A stretch of DNA of 64,000 nt from CAZKVJ01 sp964556225 (GCA_964556225.1 CAZKVJ010000013.1:54987-118986), one strand, 5' to 3'. Shown: positions 32,252-41,511, counted from the first letter of the stretch. Program-made: numbers and translations. The notes: a model not told the origin generated them from the sequence alone.

Positions 32252-33481
32252 GTGGGTGCGATCGTCGTTCTGGGCGGGGCCGGAGGGGTGGGCCGGGTGG
32301 CCGTCGAGGCGCTGATCCACCTCGACGTGGACGAGGTCGTGGTGGCCGACCTCGACATCGACGAGGCGCTCGCCGTCGTTCGATCGATCGGCGCGCCGGG
32401 CCTGCGCGCCGCGTCCGTGGACGTGGCCGACCACGACGCGCTGGTCGCCGCGGTGCGGGGCGCCGACGTGGTGCTGAGCTGCGTCGGACCCTTCTACCGG
32501 TTCGGGCCACCGGCGCTGCGGGCCGCCATTGACGCGGGCGTGAGCTACGTCGACATCTGCGACGACCTCGACGCCACCCGAGCCCTGCTCGACCTCGACG
32601 GCCCTGCACGCGCCGCCGGGGTGACGGCGCTCGTCGGCATGGGCAACTCGCCAGGGCTGGCGAACGTGGTGGTCAAGCTGTGCGCCGAGGAGCTGCTCGA
32701 CGAGGTGACCGACGTCGACATCTGCCACATCCACGGCGGCGAGCCGTTCGAGGGCGCCGGGGTGCTGAAGCACCGCATCCACGCCATGGTGAACGACGTC
32801 CCGCTGTTCATCGACGGCTCGTTCGTGACGGTGCGCCAGCTCGAGCCGAGCGGTGCTGCGCACGCCCGGGCGGTCGACTTCGAGGGCGTCGGGATTCACG
32901 TGGTGCACCCCTACCCGCACCCGGAGACGATCACCCTGCCGGCGACGTTCCCGACGCTGCGCCACGTCACCAACCTCGGCACGGTCTATCCGACCGCCTA
33001 CTTCGCCATGACCCAGGACCTGGTCCGGGCCGGGATGGCCGGCGAGGAGCCGATTCCGGTCGGCGAGGTCTCGGTGGCCCCGATCGACGTCATGGTGGCC
33101 CTCCTCCAGCACGAGCGGCCCCGCATGCTCGCCGAGGCCGGTGTCGACGGTCCCGGCGGATGCCTACGGGTCGAGATCCAGGGGCGCAAGGACGGCGAGA
33201 CCCACGGGTACGTGTGCTCGATCTCGTCTGCTGGCGCCGGGGCCGGACAGGGCACCGGTATCCCGGCGGCCCTCGGAGCGGTGCTGCTCCAGCGCGGCCT
33301 GATCCCGGGGCGTCCCGGCGTGCATCCGCCGGAGGCGATCGTTCCGGTCGGCGAGCTGCTGGCGCTGGCGGCCCAGGTGACACCACGCATGGGGATCGGC
33401 ACCGGCGAAGGGAGCGCCATCACCCTGGTCCACGTTCGACCGGACGGCAGCAGCGAGTCCATCCCGCTGCTGCTGGGCTGA
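32252..33481 (+). CDS. Saccharopine-dehydrogenase-like NAD(P)-binding protein
   Basis: This 409-residue protein begins with a Rossmann motif VVLGGAGGVGRVAVEAL, followed by VVVADLDIDEA and VVLSCVGPFYRFGPPAL, the layout of saccharopine dehydrogenase family proteins. SYVDICDDLDATRAL is the substrate-side motif. The family includes lysine-degradation enzymes and many uncharacterised oxidoreductases. The C-terminal part has FEGVGIHVVHPYPHPET. GGAGGGAGG lies just before the GTG at 32252. The FGGY kinase gene starts ten bases after its stop, so the two are in one operon and may serve one sugar or polyol pathway. The substrate is unknown. Confidence 0.83.
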   Translation: MGAIVVLGGAGGVGRVAVEALIHLDVDEVVVADLDIDEALAVVRSIGAPGLRAASVDVADHDALVAAVRGADVVLSCVGPFYRFGPPALRAAIDAGVSYVDICDDLDATRALLDLDGPARAAGVTALVGMGNSPGLANVVVKLCAEELLDEVTDVDICHIHGGEPFEGAGVLKHRIHAMVNDVPLFIDGSFVTVRQLEPSGAAHARAVDFEGVGIHVVHPYPHPETITLPATFPTLRHVTNLGTVYPTAYFAMTQDLVRAGMAGEEPIPVGEVSVAPIDVMVALLQHERPRMLAEAGVDGPGGCLRVEIQGRKDGETHGYVCSISSAGAGAGQGTGIPAALGAVLLQRGLIPGRPGVHPPEAIVPVGELLALAAQVTPRMGIGTGEGSAITLVHVRPDGSSESIPLLLG

Positions 33482-33491
33482 GGAGGCCGTC

Positions 33492-35081
33492 GTGGCACCG
33501 GGCACCATCCCGACCGTGCTGGCCGTCGACCTGGGCACCGGCGGCCCGAAGACGGCGCTCGTCGCGCTCGACGGGACGATCGTCGACGCCGTGCACCAGC
33601 GCACCGAGCCACGAGTCGCCGTCGACGGCACGGCGGTCCAGGACCCCGACGCCTGGTGGGACGCCGTCGCTGCGGGGACCCGAACGCTGGTCGATCGCCA
33701 CACGGACGCAGCAGCTGCGGTGGCGGCGGTCGCCGTCACCGGCCAGTGGGGCTCCACCGTGCCCGTCGACGCCGACGGCCGGGCGGTCGGTGAGTGCATG
33801 CTGTGGATGGACACCCGCGGGCGGGCTCTCGCCCGGCAGGTCCTCGGCGGCAACCGGCGCATCAAGGTCGAGGGCTTCGGGCCCCGAGCGGTAGTGGAGT
33901 GGGTCCGCCGCTCCGGTGGCGCACCCAGCCTCGACGGCAACGACCCACTCGGCCACCGGCTCTGGATCCAGCACGAGCAGCCCGAGCTGTACGGGCGGAC
34001 CGCCACCTTCCTCGAGCCGCTCGACTACCTCAACGCCCGGTTCTGCGGGCGTGTCGCCGGCTCGCAGGCATCGATGCTGCTCTCGTGGCTCACCGACAAC
34101 CGCACGCTGCGCCAGGTCCAGTACGACCCGGTGCTGGTGTCGCTGGCGGCGGCGGACCCGGCGCGGCTGCCGCCGCTGGTGCCCACCGGATCCGTCGTGG
34201 GCACGGTCCTCCCCCACGTCGCCGCCGAACTCGGCCTGCCGGCCGGCGTCCCCGTCGTCACCGCCCTCCCGGACCTGCTCTCGGCGACGCTCGGCTCCGG
34301 CGCGATCGCCGACTACGAGGCACACCTGTCGATCAGCACGTCATCGTGGGTGGGCTGCCACACACCGGGCAAGGCCACGTCGCTCTCGCGCCAGATGGCC
34401 ACCGTTCCCTCCGCACTGGGCGACCACTACGTGCTGGCCAACAACCACGAGACGTCCGGCGTCTGCGTGGAATGGGCCCGCGGTCTGCTCGTCGACGCCG
34501 ACGATGGCCTCACCGAGCCCCGGGCCACCTCGCTGGCAGATCTCGACGCCGTCGCCGCGACCGCGCCGAGTGGCAGCGGCGGGGTGCTCTTCGCCCCGTG
34601 GCTGAACGGTGAGCGGTCGCCGGTCGCCGACGCCAACCTGCGCGGCAGCTTCCACAACCTGTCGCTGTCGACCACTCGCTCCCACCTCGTGCGCTCGGTG
34701 CTCGAAGGGGTGGCCCACAACAACCGCTGGCTGCTCGAGGAGTCCGAGGCGGCGCTGCGCCATCCGCTCCACGGGCTGCGGGCGATCGGCGGCGGCGCCG
34801 AGTCCGACCTGTGGTGCCAGATCCACGCCGACGTGATCGGACGGCCCCTCGAGCGGGTCGGCCAGCCACTGCTCACGAACGTGCGCGGCGCCGCGTTCTT
34901 CGCCGGACTCTCGCTGGGGCTGCTCGACGTGGCCGACCTCCCCCACCGGGTGCCCGTGGAACGCACGTTCGAGCCCGACCCGTCATCGCGGCGGATCCAC
35001 GACGCCATGCACGCCGAGTTCGTGCGGCTCCACAAGCTGGAGCGGGGACTGTCCCGCCGGCTCGCCGCACTCGCTCGTTGA
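33492..35081 (+). CDS. FGGY-family carbohydrate kinase, xylulokinase-like
   Basis: This 529-residue kinase has VLAVDLGTGGPKTALVALDG at the N-terminus and VAVTGQWGSTVPVDADG, MLWMDTRG and GVLFAPWLNGERSPVADANLRG, the last being characteristic of xylulokinases and related kinases. The C-terminal AIGGGAESDLWCQIHADVIG is the second FGGY signature. It differs clearly from the glycerol-kinase-like protein at 15904. It follows the saccharopine-dehydrogenase-like gene by ten bases. The GTG start at 33492 has GAGGAGG-type sequence (TGAGGAGG) overlapping the upstream stop. D-xylulose is the best guess for substrate, but no xylose isomerase or transporter is nearby. Confidence 0.86.
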   Translation: MAPGTIPTVLAVDLGTGGPKTALVALDGTIVDAVHQRTEPRVAVDGTAVQDPDAWWDAVAAGTRTLVDRHTDAAAAVAAVAVTGQWGSTVPVDADGRAVGECMLWMDTRGRALARQVLGGNRRIKVEGFGPRAVVEWVRRSGGAPSLDGNDPLGHRLWIQHEQPELYGRTATFLEPLDYLNARFCGRVAGSQASMLLSWLTDNRTLRQVQYDPVLVSLAAADPARLPPLVPTGSVVGTVLPHVAAELGLPAGVPVVTALPDLLSATLGSGAIADYEAHLSISTSSWVGCHTPGKATSLSRQMATVPSALGDHYVLANNHETSGVCVEWARGLLVDADDGLTEPRATSLADLDAVAATAPSGSGGVLFAPWLNGERSPVADANLRGSFHNLSLSTTRSHLVRSVLEGVAHNNRWLLEESEAALRHPLHGLRAIGGGAESDLWCQIHADVIGRPLERVGQPLLTNVRGAAFFAGLSLGLLDVADLPHRVPVERTFEPDPSSRRIHDAMHAEFVRLHKLERGLSRRLAALAR

Positions 35082-35097
35082 GCGACGGCCCCCGCGC

Positions 35098-35616
35098 GTG
35101 GCAACCGCCGGCCCGACCCGCCAGACTCTCGCCACGGCCCTTGACGCCCTGCGGCTGTGGACCGCCCGGCGGTGGCAGGCAGCAGCCCTCGGTGCCGCCG
35201 CCACCGCACTCGCGCTCGGGCTGCCCACGGACGTCATCCCGAACCCGGTGTTCGGCCGGCCGGTGCCGGTCACGTGGTGGAGCTACCCCGTGCTGATCGC
35301 TTCGTCGGTGCTCGGCGGCCTGCTCCTGGCGACCTACGTCCGAGACGGCGCCGTACCGCGGCAACCCGAGTCGCTCAACCGACTGGGCTCGGTCGGCGGC
35401 GTGCTGTCGTTTTTCGCCATCGGCTGCCCGGTGTGCAACAAGGTCGTGGTGATCGCGCTCGGCACCACTGGTGCGCTCACGTGGTTCGAGCCCGTCCAGC
35501 CGTGGCTCGGCGTGATCTCGCTCGGCCTGCTCGCGGTCGCCCTCCGGTCCCGGCTGCGCGGCGAGCTCGCCTGCCCGGTTCCGGTCCCCGTCGACGAGAG
35601 CGCAGGCCGGCGTTAG
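35098..35616 (+). CDS. Integral membrane protein with GCPVCNK motif
   Basis: This 172-residue protein has about four hydrophobic segments: residues 28-46, 60-80 (SYPVLIASSVLGGLLLATYV), 98-125 and 135-150. The third contains FFAIGCPVCNKVVVIALG, a CxxC motif in a membrane helix, which is reminiscent of thiol-redox membrane proteins such as VKOR or CcdA-like proteins but is not in either family as far as I can tell. Similar proteins are seen in other actinobacteria as conserved hypothetical genes. It starts 16 bases after the FGGY kinase. The paired cysteines could shuttle electrons or bind a metal. Confidence 0.7.
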   Translation: MATAGPTRQTLATALDALRLWTARRWQAAALGAAATALALGLPTDVIPNPVFGRPVPVTWWSYPVLIASSVLGGLLLATYVRDGAVPRQPESLNRLGSVGGVLSFFAIGCPVCNKVVVIALGTTGALTWFEPVQPWLGVISLGLLAVALRSRLRGELACPVPVPVDESAGRR

Positions 35617-35747
35617 CGTGCGGCGATGGCCGTCGGGCTCATCCCGCGACCGGGATGGCCGACGTGCGGGTGACCAGCGCTACGAGTGGTACGAGCTGCG
35701 CTGAGCGCCATCGGGCATCATCTCCCCCACCGGACCAAGGAGGACCC

Positions 35748-36236
35748 ATGCCGCTCGACCCCGATGCGAAGAAGGTGGCGCTGCGCGCCGTCAACTACGG
35801 ACTGCACATCCTGACGGCCACCGACGGCGAGCGCTACGGCGCCGGCGGCGTCAACTGGGTGTCACAGGCCTCGTTCCAGCCACCCCTCGTGATGGCGGCC
35901 GTCAAGACGGACAGCGACAGCCACGCGCTCATCGAGGCGACCGGGCGCTTCGCAGTGAACGTCCTGGGCGAGGACCAGCTCGACATCGGCAAGGCGTTCT
36001 TCCGGACGACGACGGTGGAGGAGGGCACCCTGAACGGGTACGCGTTCACCCCCGGACCCGAGACGGGCTGTCCGATCCTGGCCGCCACGCCGTACTGGTT
36101 CGAGGCCGTGGTCACCGACACCGTCAAGCGCGGCGACCACACGGTGTTCGTGGCCGAGGTCGTCGGCGCTGGCGTGCACGACGCCGAGCGCACCCCACTG
36201 GTGCTGCGTTCGACCGGCATGAACTACGGCGGCTGA
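35748..36236 (+). CDS. Flavin reductase (FMN-binding split barrel)
   Basis: This 162-residue protein has the flavin-reductase-like domain: RAVNYGLHILTATDGERYGA, then VNWVSQASFQPPLVMAAVK, split at VSQASFQPP, and RFAVNVLGEDQ. These residues bind FMN or F420. Such proteins supply reduced flavin to two-component monooxygenases or act alone on other substrates. AAGGAGG sits at 35738-35744, four to nine bases before the ATG at 35748, a strong ribosome site. Upstream, 35617-35747 contains only a short hairpin (35631-35664) and no recognisable gene. No partner oxygenase lies next to it. Confidence 0.88.
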   Translation: MPLDPDAKKVALRAVNYGLHILTATDGERYGAGGVNWVSQASFQPPLVMAAVKTDSDSHALIEATGRFAVNVLGEDQLDIGKAFFRTTTVEEGTLNGYAFTPGPETGCPILAATPYWFEAVVTDTVKRGDHTVFVAEVVGAGVHDAERTPLVLRSTGMNYGG

Positions 36237-36314
36237 CCCCGCCACCCGCCCCGCTGACACCGCGCCAACCGCTGCGTCGCCGCCCCGGAAGGGGACTCGA
36301 TACACCACCGACGG

Positions 36315-36884
36315 TCAGCTCAGGTGGCCGGTCTCGTTGAACGACGACAGAACCGGGCCGCGGACGTCGACCGCGATCCGGCTGATCGACGCCTGGTCGA
36401 GGAACCCTCGCCAGGCCACCGTCGACGGCAGCCCGAGCGCCCAGCCGATCGCCGCCTTGATCGGCGACATGTGGCTCACCACCACGATGTTGGAGGTCCG
36501 GGCGGCTTCGACCATCTCCTCGAGCGCAGCGACCACCCGCTCGTAGAGCGCAGTGTGCGACTCCCCTCCCTCCGGCGCGAAGTCCGGGTCGCGCCACCAC
36601 TGGTGCCAGACCTCGTCGGGCACGTCCGCGACGGGGGTCCCGTCGAGCACGCCGTAGTCGATCTCGATCCAGCGCTCGTCGATCTCGGCCTCCACCCCGA
36701 GCGCGCCAGCCGTCTCGCGGGCTCGCTGCAGGGGGCTCACCACCAGCCGGTCGATGCCCGTGAGCGCCCGAGCGATCGCCTGGGCCTGCTCCCGGCCGAC
36801 CTCGTCGAGGGGTAGGTCGAGGCGACCCTGCAGCAGACGGGCGGCGTTGGCACTGGTGCGGCCGTGGCGGACGAGGATCAGCAC
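36315..36884 (-). CDS. Histidine phosphatase superfamily protein
   Basis: This 189-residue protein belongs to the phosphoglycerate-mutase-like branch. The catalytic motif LVRHGRTSAN starts at residue 4 with the phospho-accepting His. RLVVSPLQRARETA carries the second Arg, and VVVSHMSPIKAAIGWALG near residue 140 the second His. The size fits broad-specificity phosphatases such as GpgP or the alpha-ribazole phosphatase CobC. Cobalamin genes are not nearby, so its substrate cannot be assigned. It may be co-transcribed with the membrane protein and the DUF164 gene upstream. Confidence 0.88.
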   Translation of the reverse strand: MLILVRHGRTSANAARLLQGRLDLPLDEVGREQAQAIARALTGIDRLVVSPLQRARETAGALGVEAEIDERWIEIDYGVLDGTPVADVPDEVWHQWWRDPDFAPEGGESHTALYERVVAALEEMVEAARTSNIVVVSHMSPIKAAIGWALGLPSTVAWRGFLDQASISRIAVDVRGPVLSSFNETGHLS

Positions 36885-36929
36885 GACGAAGAGTGAACCA
36901 CAGCCGCGCGAGGCTCACCCGAGCCGAGC

Positions 36930-37436
36930 TCAGCAGGTCGGGGGGGCGGGCGACGTCGAATGGGGCTCGAGCAGCTGCCCGGTACGCCACAGGCGGCGCC
37001 GGGCCTGCGGATCGGCGAGCCCGAAGTGACGCCACACCCACACCAGCGCCAACGCGCCCACGAGGTCGAGCACCAGGCTGGTCCAGCCCCGGTCCACGCT
37101 CGGCAGCGGCGCGTCGTCGAAGCCGGCGCCCCCGAGCGGCCACCAGAACACCCGCGTCTGCGCAAACGCGCCGTCGAAGACCAGGTGGAGGAACATCCCG
37201 ATCGGCAGCGCCAGCCAGCGGCGCCGGGCCTCACGGCGCCCGATCGTCGCGAGCACCACCACGATCAGCACGACCACGGCCGTGACCACGCTGTGCAGCG
37301 CCCGCGCACCGCCCCACACACCGTCGACCAGGTCCGGCAGCACCGCACCGAGCGCGAGGACGCGGTAGTCGAAGCGGGGATCGCGGAACACGAACCACAC
37401 CGTGACCACCGCGGTGCCGACGAACCACAGGACCAC
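36930..37436 (-). CDS. Membrane protein, possible YdjM/DUF457-like hydrolase
   Basis: This 168-residue membrane protein has four hydrophobic stretches: residues 1-15 (VVLWFVGTAVVTVWFVF), 45-65 (VVTAVVVLIVVVLATI), 78-92, and 120-135. LPDLVDGVWGG and HSVVTAV, and then GMFLHLVFDGAF, provide Asp and His residues spaced like those of the YdjM/DUF457 family of membrane-bound metal-dependent hydrolases. The match is moderate. The GTG at 37436 lies eight bases after the DUF164 gene stop. No signal peptide is needed. The role is unknown. Confidence 0.62.
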   Translation of the reverse strand: MVLWFVGTAVVTVWFVFRDPRFDYRVLALGAVLPDLVDGVWGGARALHSVVTAVVVLIVVVLATIGRREARRRWLALPIGMFLHLVFDGAFAQTRVFWWPLGGAGFDDAPLPSVDRGWTSLVLDLVGALALVWVWRHFGLADPQARRRLWRTGQLLEPHSTSPAPPTC

Positions 37437-37443
37437 GGCAGCC

Positions 37444-38148
37444 TCAGACGACCAAGAGGCGGCCGCAGCTCGGGCACTCGGCCTCACCCTCGGGCGCGGC
37501 GCGCACCGCCTCGAGCTCGGTTCGGGAGAGGTCGATGTGGCAGCCCTCGCAGCGACTGCCGACCAGACGGGCGATCCCGACCCCACCGCCGTGCTGGCGG
37601 AGGTACTCGTAGCGTTGGAGCATCGCCGGGTCGAGGGCGTCCGCAGCGTGGGTGCGGCGGGCCTCGATCGCCTGCAGCTCGGCGTCGATCTCCTCCTCGA
37701 TGGCGCGCAGCGTGCCCGCTGCGTCGTCTCGGGCCACGGTCTGCTGGTGCAACCGGTCGTCGAGCTCGACCCGGCGCTCGGCCAGCTCGTCGAGCAGCAT
37801 CAGCAGCTCGAGCCCGCGCTCGTCGGCCTCGCCCCGACGCACGGCCAGCGTCTCCAGCTCGTGCTGGATGGCGTCGGCCTCGCGCGTGGACGTCACGGTC
37901 CGGAGCTGACGCTCCAGCCGCTCGCAGGTGGCGTCGAGGTCCGCGGTCATCGACTCGATCGACGCCAGCTCGACAGCCGCCGACCCGGCGGTGTCCGTCG
38001 CGCTGTCGATCTCGGCCTGGGTGGCGGTGAGCGTCGCCTGCGCCTGTGCGAACACCGTGCGCTCCGGCAGGTTCGCACGACGGTGGCGCAGCTGCGCCAG
38101 CGCCGTGTCCATCGCCTGGAGCTCCAGCACCTCCTCGAGACCGCTCAC
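37444..38148 (-). CDS. Coiled-coil protein with C4 zinc ribbon (DUF164)
   Basis: This 234-residue protein is mostly a long coiled coil (residues 5-180, Leu/Ala/Glu/Arg-rich heptads). Two C-terminal zinc knuckles follow: CEGCHIDL near residue 204 and CPSCGRLL near residue 226. This is the DUF164/CdsZ family, whose members in other bacteria bind nucleic acid or act as scaffolds. In actinobacteria the gene usually sits beside an NIF3-like gene, which is not the case here. The GTG start overlaps the stop of the penicillin-binding protein gene (GTGA). Confidence 0.85.
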   Translation of the reverse strand: MSGLEEVLELQAMDTALAQLRHRRANLPERTVFAQAQATLTATQAEIDSATDTAGSAAVELASIESMTADLDATCERLERQLRTVTSTREADAIQHELETLAVRRGEADERGLELLMLLDELAERRVELDDRLHQQTVARDDAAGTLRAIEEEIDAELQAIEARRTHAADALDPAMLQRYEYLRQHGGGVGIARLVGSRCEGCHIDLSRTELEAVRAAPEGEAECPSCGRLLVV

Positions 38149-40517
38149 TCCTCACTCCCCTCCGGACGAGCCCCGGGGGGCGGTCCACCGGCACAGTCGA
38201 ACACGATGTAGCCCTTGGGGTCCACCGCGGTGAGCGGCCAGAGCGGTTCGGTGTTGTCCGGCGCGATCGTCGTACCGGGATCCACCACCTTGATCACGAC
38301 CGTCGGCGGCGGTGCCGTGGTGGCCACGGTGGGCGGCGTGGTGTCGCCCGGGACCGTGGGCGGCGGCGTGGTCGGTGGCGGAGCGACCGTGGTGGTGGTG
38401 ACCGAGGTGTCGCCGGGCACGGTGCCGCTGACCACCTGGGCGATGCACTCGTTGCCGGGCAGGTACAGACGGGCCGCCGGTCGCGGGTTGGGAGGCGGGG
38501 CCGGCCAGTCGAGCACCGGCTTGAAGACGTGGGCGACGTCCATGTACGCCTTCCAGATCGCCGCCGGGAACGTGCCGCCCTGCACCTTCGACACGCCCTG
38601 CGCCACGAACTCGGGGATGTTCACCATCGGCCGGTAGGCGTCGGGGTCACCGACCCACACCGCCGTCGTGTACTGCGGCGTGAAGCCGATGAACCAGGCG
38701 TTCGTGTTGTTCTCCTGCGTCCCGGTCTTGCCGGCAGCGGGCCGTCCGCCCTCGAGCGGGTATCGCCGGGCGGTGCCGCGAGTCAGCACGCCGCGCAGGA
38801 TGTCCGTCGTGCGCAGGGCCGCGTCCCGGGTCATCACCTGCTCGCCCGGGTCCTCGTGCACGTACAGCACGCCGCGGGGCGAGTCGATCCGGTCGATGTA
38901 GTAGGGCTCGATGTGCAGACCCTGGTTGGCGATGGTCTGGGCCCCGCTCGCCATGTCCATCGGGCTCATCTCGTTCGCGCCCGTCGCGAAGCTGGCGTAG
39001 GGCTGGATCTGGTACGGGCGTGACTCGTTGCCATCGACCATGGGGTCGCCGGTGAGGTACGGCGACGCCGCCATCCGGTAGGTCATGGCGACGAGCCGGT
39101 TCAGCCCCACGATCTGCGACAGTCGGGCGAACGCGCAGTTGATCGACAGCCACGTCATCTGCTCGAGCGGGCTGACCGAGCGGCTCACCCCCTCGCTGAT
39201 GGTGAACGGCTGCGAGGGATCGCCCGGGTTCGGCAGGGTGCACGGCCGCGTGCCGTCGATGAGGTCGTTGTTCTGGGCGCCGGCCTGCACGGCAGCAGCC
39301 AGGATGAACAGCTTGATGCTCGATCCGGTCTGACGGCGTCGCAGCGCGAGGTTGACCTCCTCCTCCCCGGGGCGGAAGCCGGGACCGCCGACCATGGCCC
39401 GCACGGCACCGGTGGAGGTCTCGAGCGACACCATCGCCGCCTCGATGCCGGCGGCGTTGGCCGGGAGCCGGTCGCGCTTGGCCTGTTCGGCCGCCGCCTG
39501 CAGCCCGGGGTCGAGTGTGGTGTAGATGCGCAGCCCGCCGCGGTAGAGCGCGTTGTAGCGCTCCTCCGGTGTCTCGCCGAGGATGGTCGTACGATCCAGC
39601 AGGTACTCACGCACCGCCTCGGTGAAGTACGTGCGGGTGTAGGTGCGCTGCGGGATGGTCTGCACCTGTTCCGGCAGCTCCCAGGCGCTGCCGAGAGCCG
39701 CTGCCGCGCTCGGGCTCATCAGCCCGGTCTCGGCGATCCGGCGCATGACCGCCTCGAAGCGCTGGCGGCTACGCTCCGGGCGGCGGATGGGGTCGTAGCT
39801 CGACGGGGCCTGGATGAGCCCGGCCAGGAACGCGCCCTCGACCAGCGTGAGCTGGGGCACCGTCTTGCCGAAGTAGACCTCGGCCGCGGCCTGCAGACCG
39901 TAGGCGTTGTTCCCGAAGTAGACCGTGTTCAGGTATCGCTCGAGGATCTCGTCCTTGGTCATCTCCTTCTCGAGGAGCAGGGCGTAGCGAGCCTGGAGCA
40001 GCTTGTAGCGGCCGTCGCGCTCGAGGCCGGCCAGGTATTCGTTCTTCACCACCTGCTGGGTGATGGTGGACGCCCCCTGGCGGGCCGAGTCGCTCTGGAA
40101 GTTCGACAGCACCGCCCGCACCAGCGCTCGCAGGTTCACTCCCTCGTGCTGGTAGAAGCCGGCGTCCTCCACGGCGAGGATCGCGGCGATCACGTCGTCG
40201 GGCACCTCGGCGATGGACACCGGCTGGCTGTTCTCCAGCTGGAACACCGCGATCTCGTTGCCCGCCGAGTCGTACACGTACGTCCGCTGGGCCAGGGCCA
40301 CGAAGGGCGGCAGCTCGATGGGCGTCTGCTCGTGGGCGTTCAGCACGGCCCACACCCGCGGCGCGACCGCGACCGTGACTCCGGTCAGCAGCAGGGCCCC
40401 CGCCACCACGGTGACCGCGAGCCGGAACAACCAGTTGATGGGCCGCACAGCGCCGTCCACGGTACCGACGGCCAGCCGCCGAAGGGTGTCACCCCGACGA
40501 CTACCGTGCGCGGCCAT
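38145..40517 (-). CDS. Bifunctional penicillin-binding protein (class A)
   Basis: This 790-residue protein makes and cross-links peptidoglycan outside the membrane. One helix near residues 33-52 anchors it. The GT51 glycosyltransferase domain has AVEDAGFYQHEGVN and ASTITQQVVKNEYL. The transpeptidase domain has the S-x-x-K motif in TGSSIKLF, SIN in WLSINCAFAR and AGKTGTQENN. The C-terminal 100 residues are a Pro/Thr-rich tail (TTTTVAPPPTTPPP). The ATG at 40517 overlaps, on the other strand, the ATG of the LLM gene (CATG), so at least one of these starts may be wrong. The DUF164 gene follows with a four-base overlap. Confidence 0.92.
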   Translation of the reverse strand: MAAHGSRRGDTLRRLAVGTVDGAVRPINWLFRLAVTVVAGALLLTGVTVAVAPRVWAVLNAHEQTPIELPPFVALAQRTYVYDSAGNEIAVFQLENSQPVSIAEVPDDVIAAILAVEDAGFYQHEGVNLRALVRAVLSNFQSDSARQGASTITQQVVKNEYLAGLERDGRYKLLQARYALLLEKEMTKDEILERYLNTVYFGNNAYGLQAAAEVYFGKTVPQLTLVEGAFLAGLIQAPSSYDPIRRPERSRQRFEAVMRRIAETGLMSPSAAAALGSAWELPEQVQTIPQRTYTRTYFTEAVREYLLDRTTILGETPEERYNALYRGGLRIYTTLDPGLQAAAEQAKRDRLPANAAGIEAAMVSLETSTGAVRAMVGGPGFRPGEEEVNLALRRRQTGSSIKLFILAAAVQAGAQNNDLIDGTRPCTLPNPGDPSQPFTISEGVSRSVSPLEQMTWLSINCAFARLSQIVGLNRLVAMTYRMAASPYLTGDPMVDGNESRPYQIQPYASFATGANEMSPMDMASGAQTIANQGLHIEPYYIDRIDSPRGVLYVHEDPGEQVMTRDAALRTTDILRGVLTRGTARRYPLEGGRPAAGKTGTQENNTNAWFIGFTPQYTTAVWVGDPDAYRPMVNIPEFVAQGVSKVQGGTFPAAIWKAYMDVAHVFKPVLDWPAPPPNPRPAARLYLPGNECIAQVVSGTVPGDTSVTTTTVAPPPTTPPPTVPGDTTPPTVATTAPPPTVVIKVVDPGTTIAPDNTEPLWPLTAVDPKGYIVFDCAGGPPPGARPEGSEE

Positions 40518-41499
40518 GAGCGAGCGCAGCGAGCCGGCCCGAGCGGCCGAGCGCGAGATGCCGAGCGCACGCCGCCCGTTCCGCTTCGGCATCCAGGCCT
40601 CGGGCGCACCCGACCGCACCGCGTGGGCGGAGCTGGCCCGCCGGACCGAGGCCAACGGCTACTCGTGCCTGACCACGCCGGACCACTTCAACGACCAGCT
40701 GGCCCCGGTGCCGGCGCTGATGGCGGCCGCCGACGCCACCACCGCACTGCGCATCGGTGCGCTGGTGTGGGACAACGACTACAAGCACCCGGTCGTGCTG
40801 GCCAAGGAGCTGGCCACGATGGACGTGCTGTCCGACGGGCGCCTCGAGATCGGCCTCGGCGCCGGCTGGATGGCGAGCGACTACGAGCAGTCGGGCATCG
40901 CCTACGACCCGCCCGGCGTGCGCATCACCCGCATGGTCGAAGGCCTGCACGTCATCCGCTCCGCCATGGGCGACGAGTCGTTCACGTTCGAGGGAACCCA
41001 TTACCAGGTCACCGGCTACAACGGCCTGCCCAAGCCCCGCCAGCGCCCGCACCCCCCGATCCTGATCGGCGGTGGTGGCCGCCGCGTGCTGACGATCGCC
41101 GCGGCCGAGGCGGACATCGTCGGCATCAATGCCACGATGTCCGCCGGTGCGGTCGGGCCCGATGCCATCTCCACCATGTCGGCCGAAGCGGTCGACGACA
41201 AGGTCGACATCGTGCGCGAGGCCGCAGGGGCGCGCTGGGCCGACATCGAGATGAACATCCGCGTGTTCATGGTGAACGTCACCGCCGACGCCACCGGCGC
41301 GACCGAGGGTCTGGCGCGCATGCTCAGGGTCGACACCGAGACGGTCCACACCATGCCGTTCGCGCTGATCGGGCCGACCTCCAAGCTGGTCGACGACCTG
41401 CTCGCCCGGCGCGAACGCTGGGGGTTCTCCTACATCGTGGTCGGGGCCGAGGACATCGAGCGGTTCGCTCCCGTCGTCGCCCAGCTCAGGGGCCGGTAG
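40516..41499 (+). CDS. LLM-class F420-dependent oxidoreductase
   Basis: This TIM-barrel protein of 327 residues belongs to the luciferase-like family that uses coenzyme F420 or FMN. RFGIQASGAPDRTAWAELAR is the N-terminal strand region, EIGLGAGWMASDYEQSG the family core near residue 115, and PPILIGGGGRRVLTIAA the phosphate-binding strand. These features are typical of F420-dependent TIGR03621-like enzymes. The N-terminal MSERSEPARAAERE looks like a non-coding repeat read in frame; an ATG at 40558 (MPSARRPFRF) is the better functional start. The first ATG also overlaps the divergent penicillin-binding protein start. Substrate unknown. Confidence 0.88.
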   Translation: MSERSEPARAAEREMPSARRPFRFGIQASGAPDRTAWAELARRTEANGYSCLTTPDHFNDQLAPVPALMAAADATTALRIGALVWDNDYKHPVVLAKELATMDVLSDGRLEIGLGAGWMASDYEQSGIAYDPPGVRITRMVEGLHVIRSAMGDESFTFEGTHYQVTGYNGLPKPRQRPHPPILIGGGGRRVLTIAAAEADIVGINATMSAGAVGPDAISTMSAEAVDDKVDIVREAAGARWADIEMNIRVFMVNVTADATGATEGLARMLRVDTETVHTMPFALIGPTSKLVDDLLARRERWGFSYIVVGAEDIERFAPVVAQLRGR

Positions 41500-41511
41500 C
41501 GGTTCGCCGCC

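Noticed and set aside
35631..35664. Hairpin as a sixth copy of the palindromic repeat
   Set aside because: Arms GTCGG/CCGAC and inner ATCCCG/CGGGAT differ from the consensus and the GTCACC/GGTGAC core is missing.
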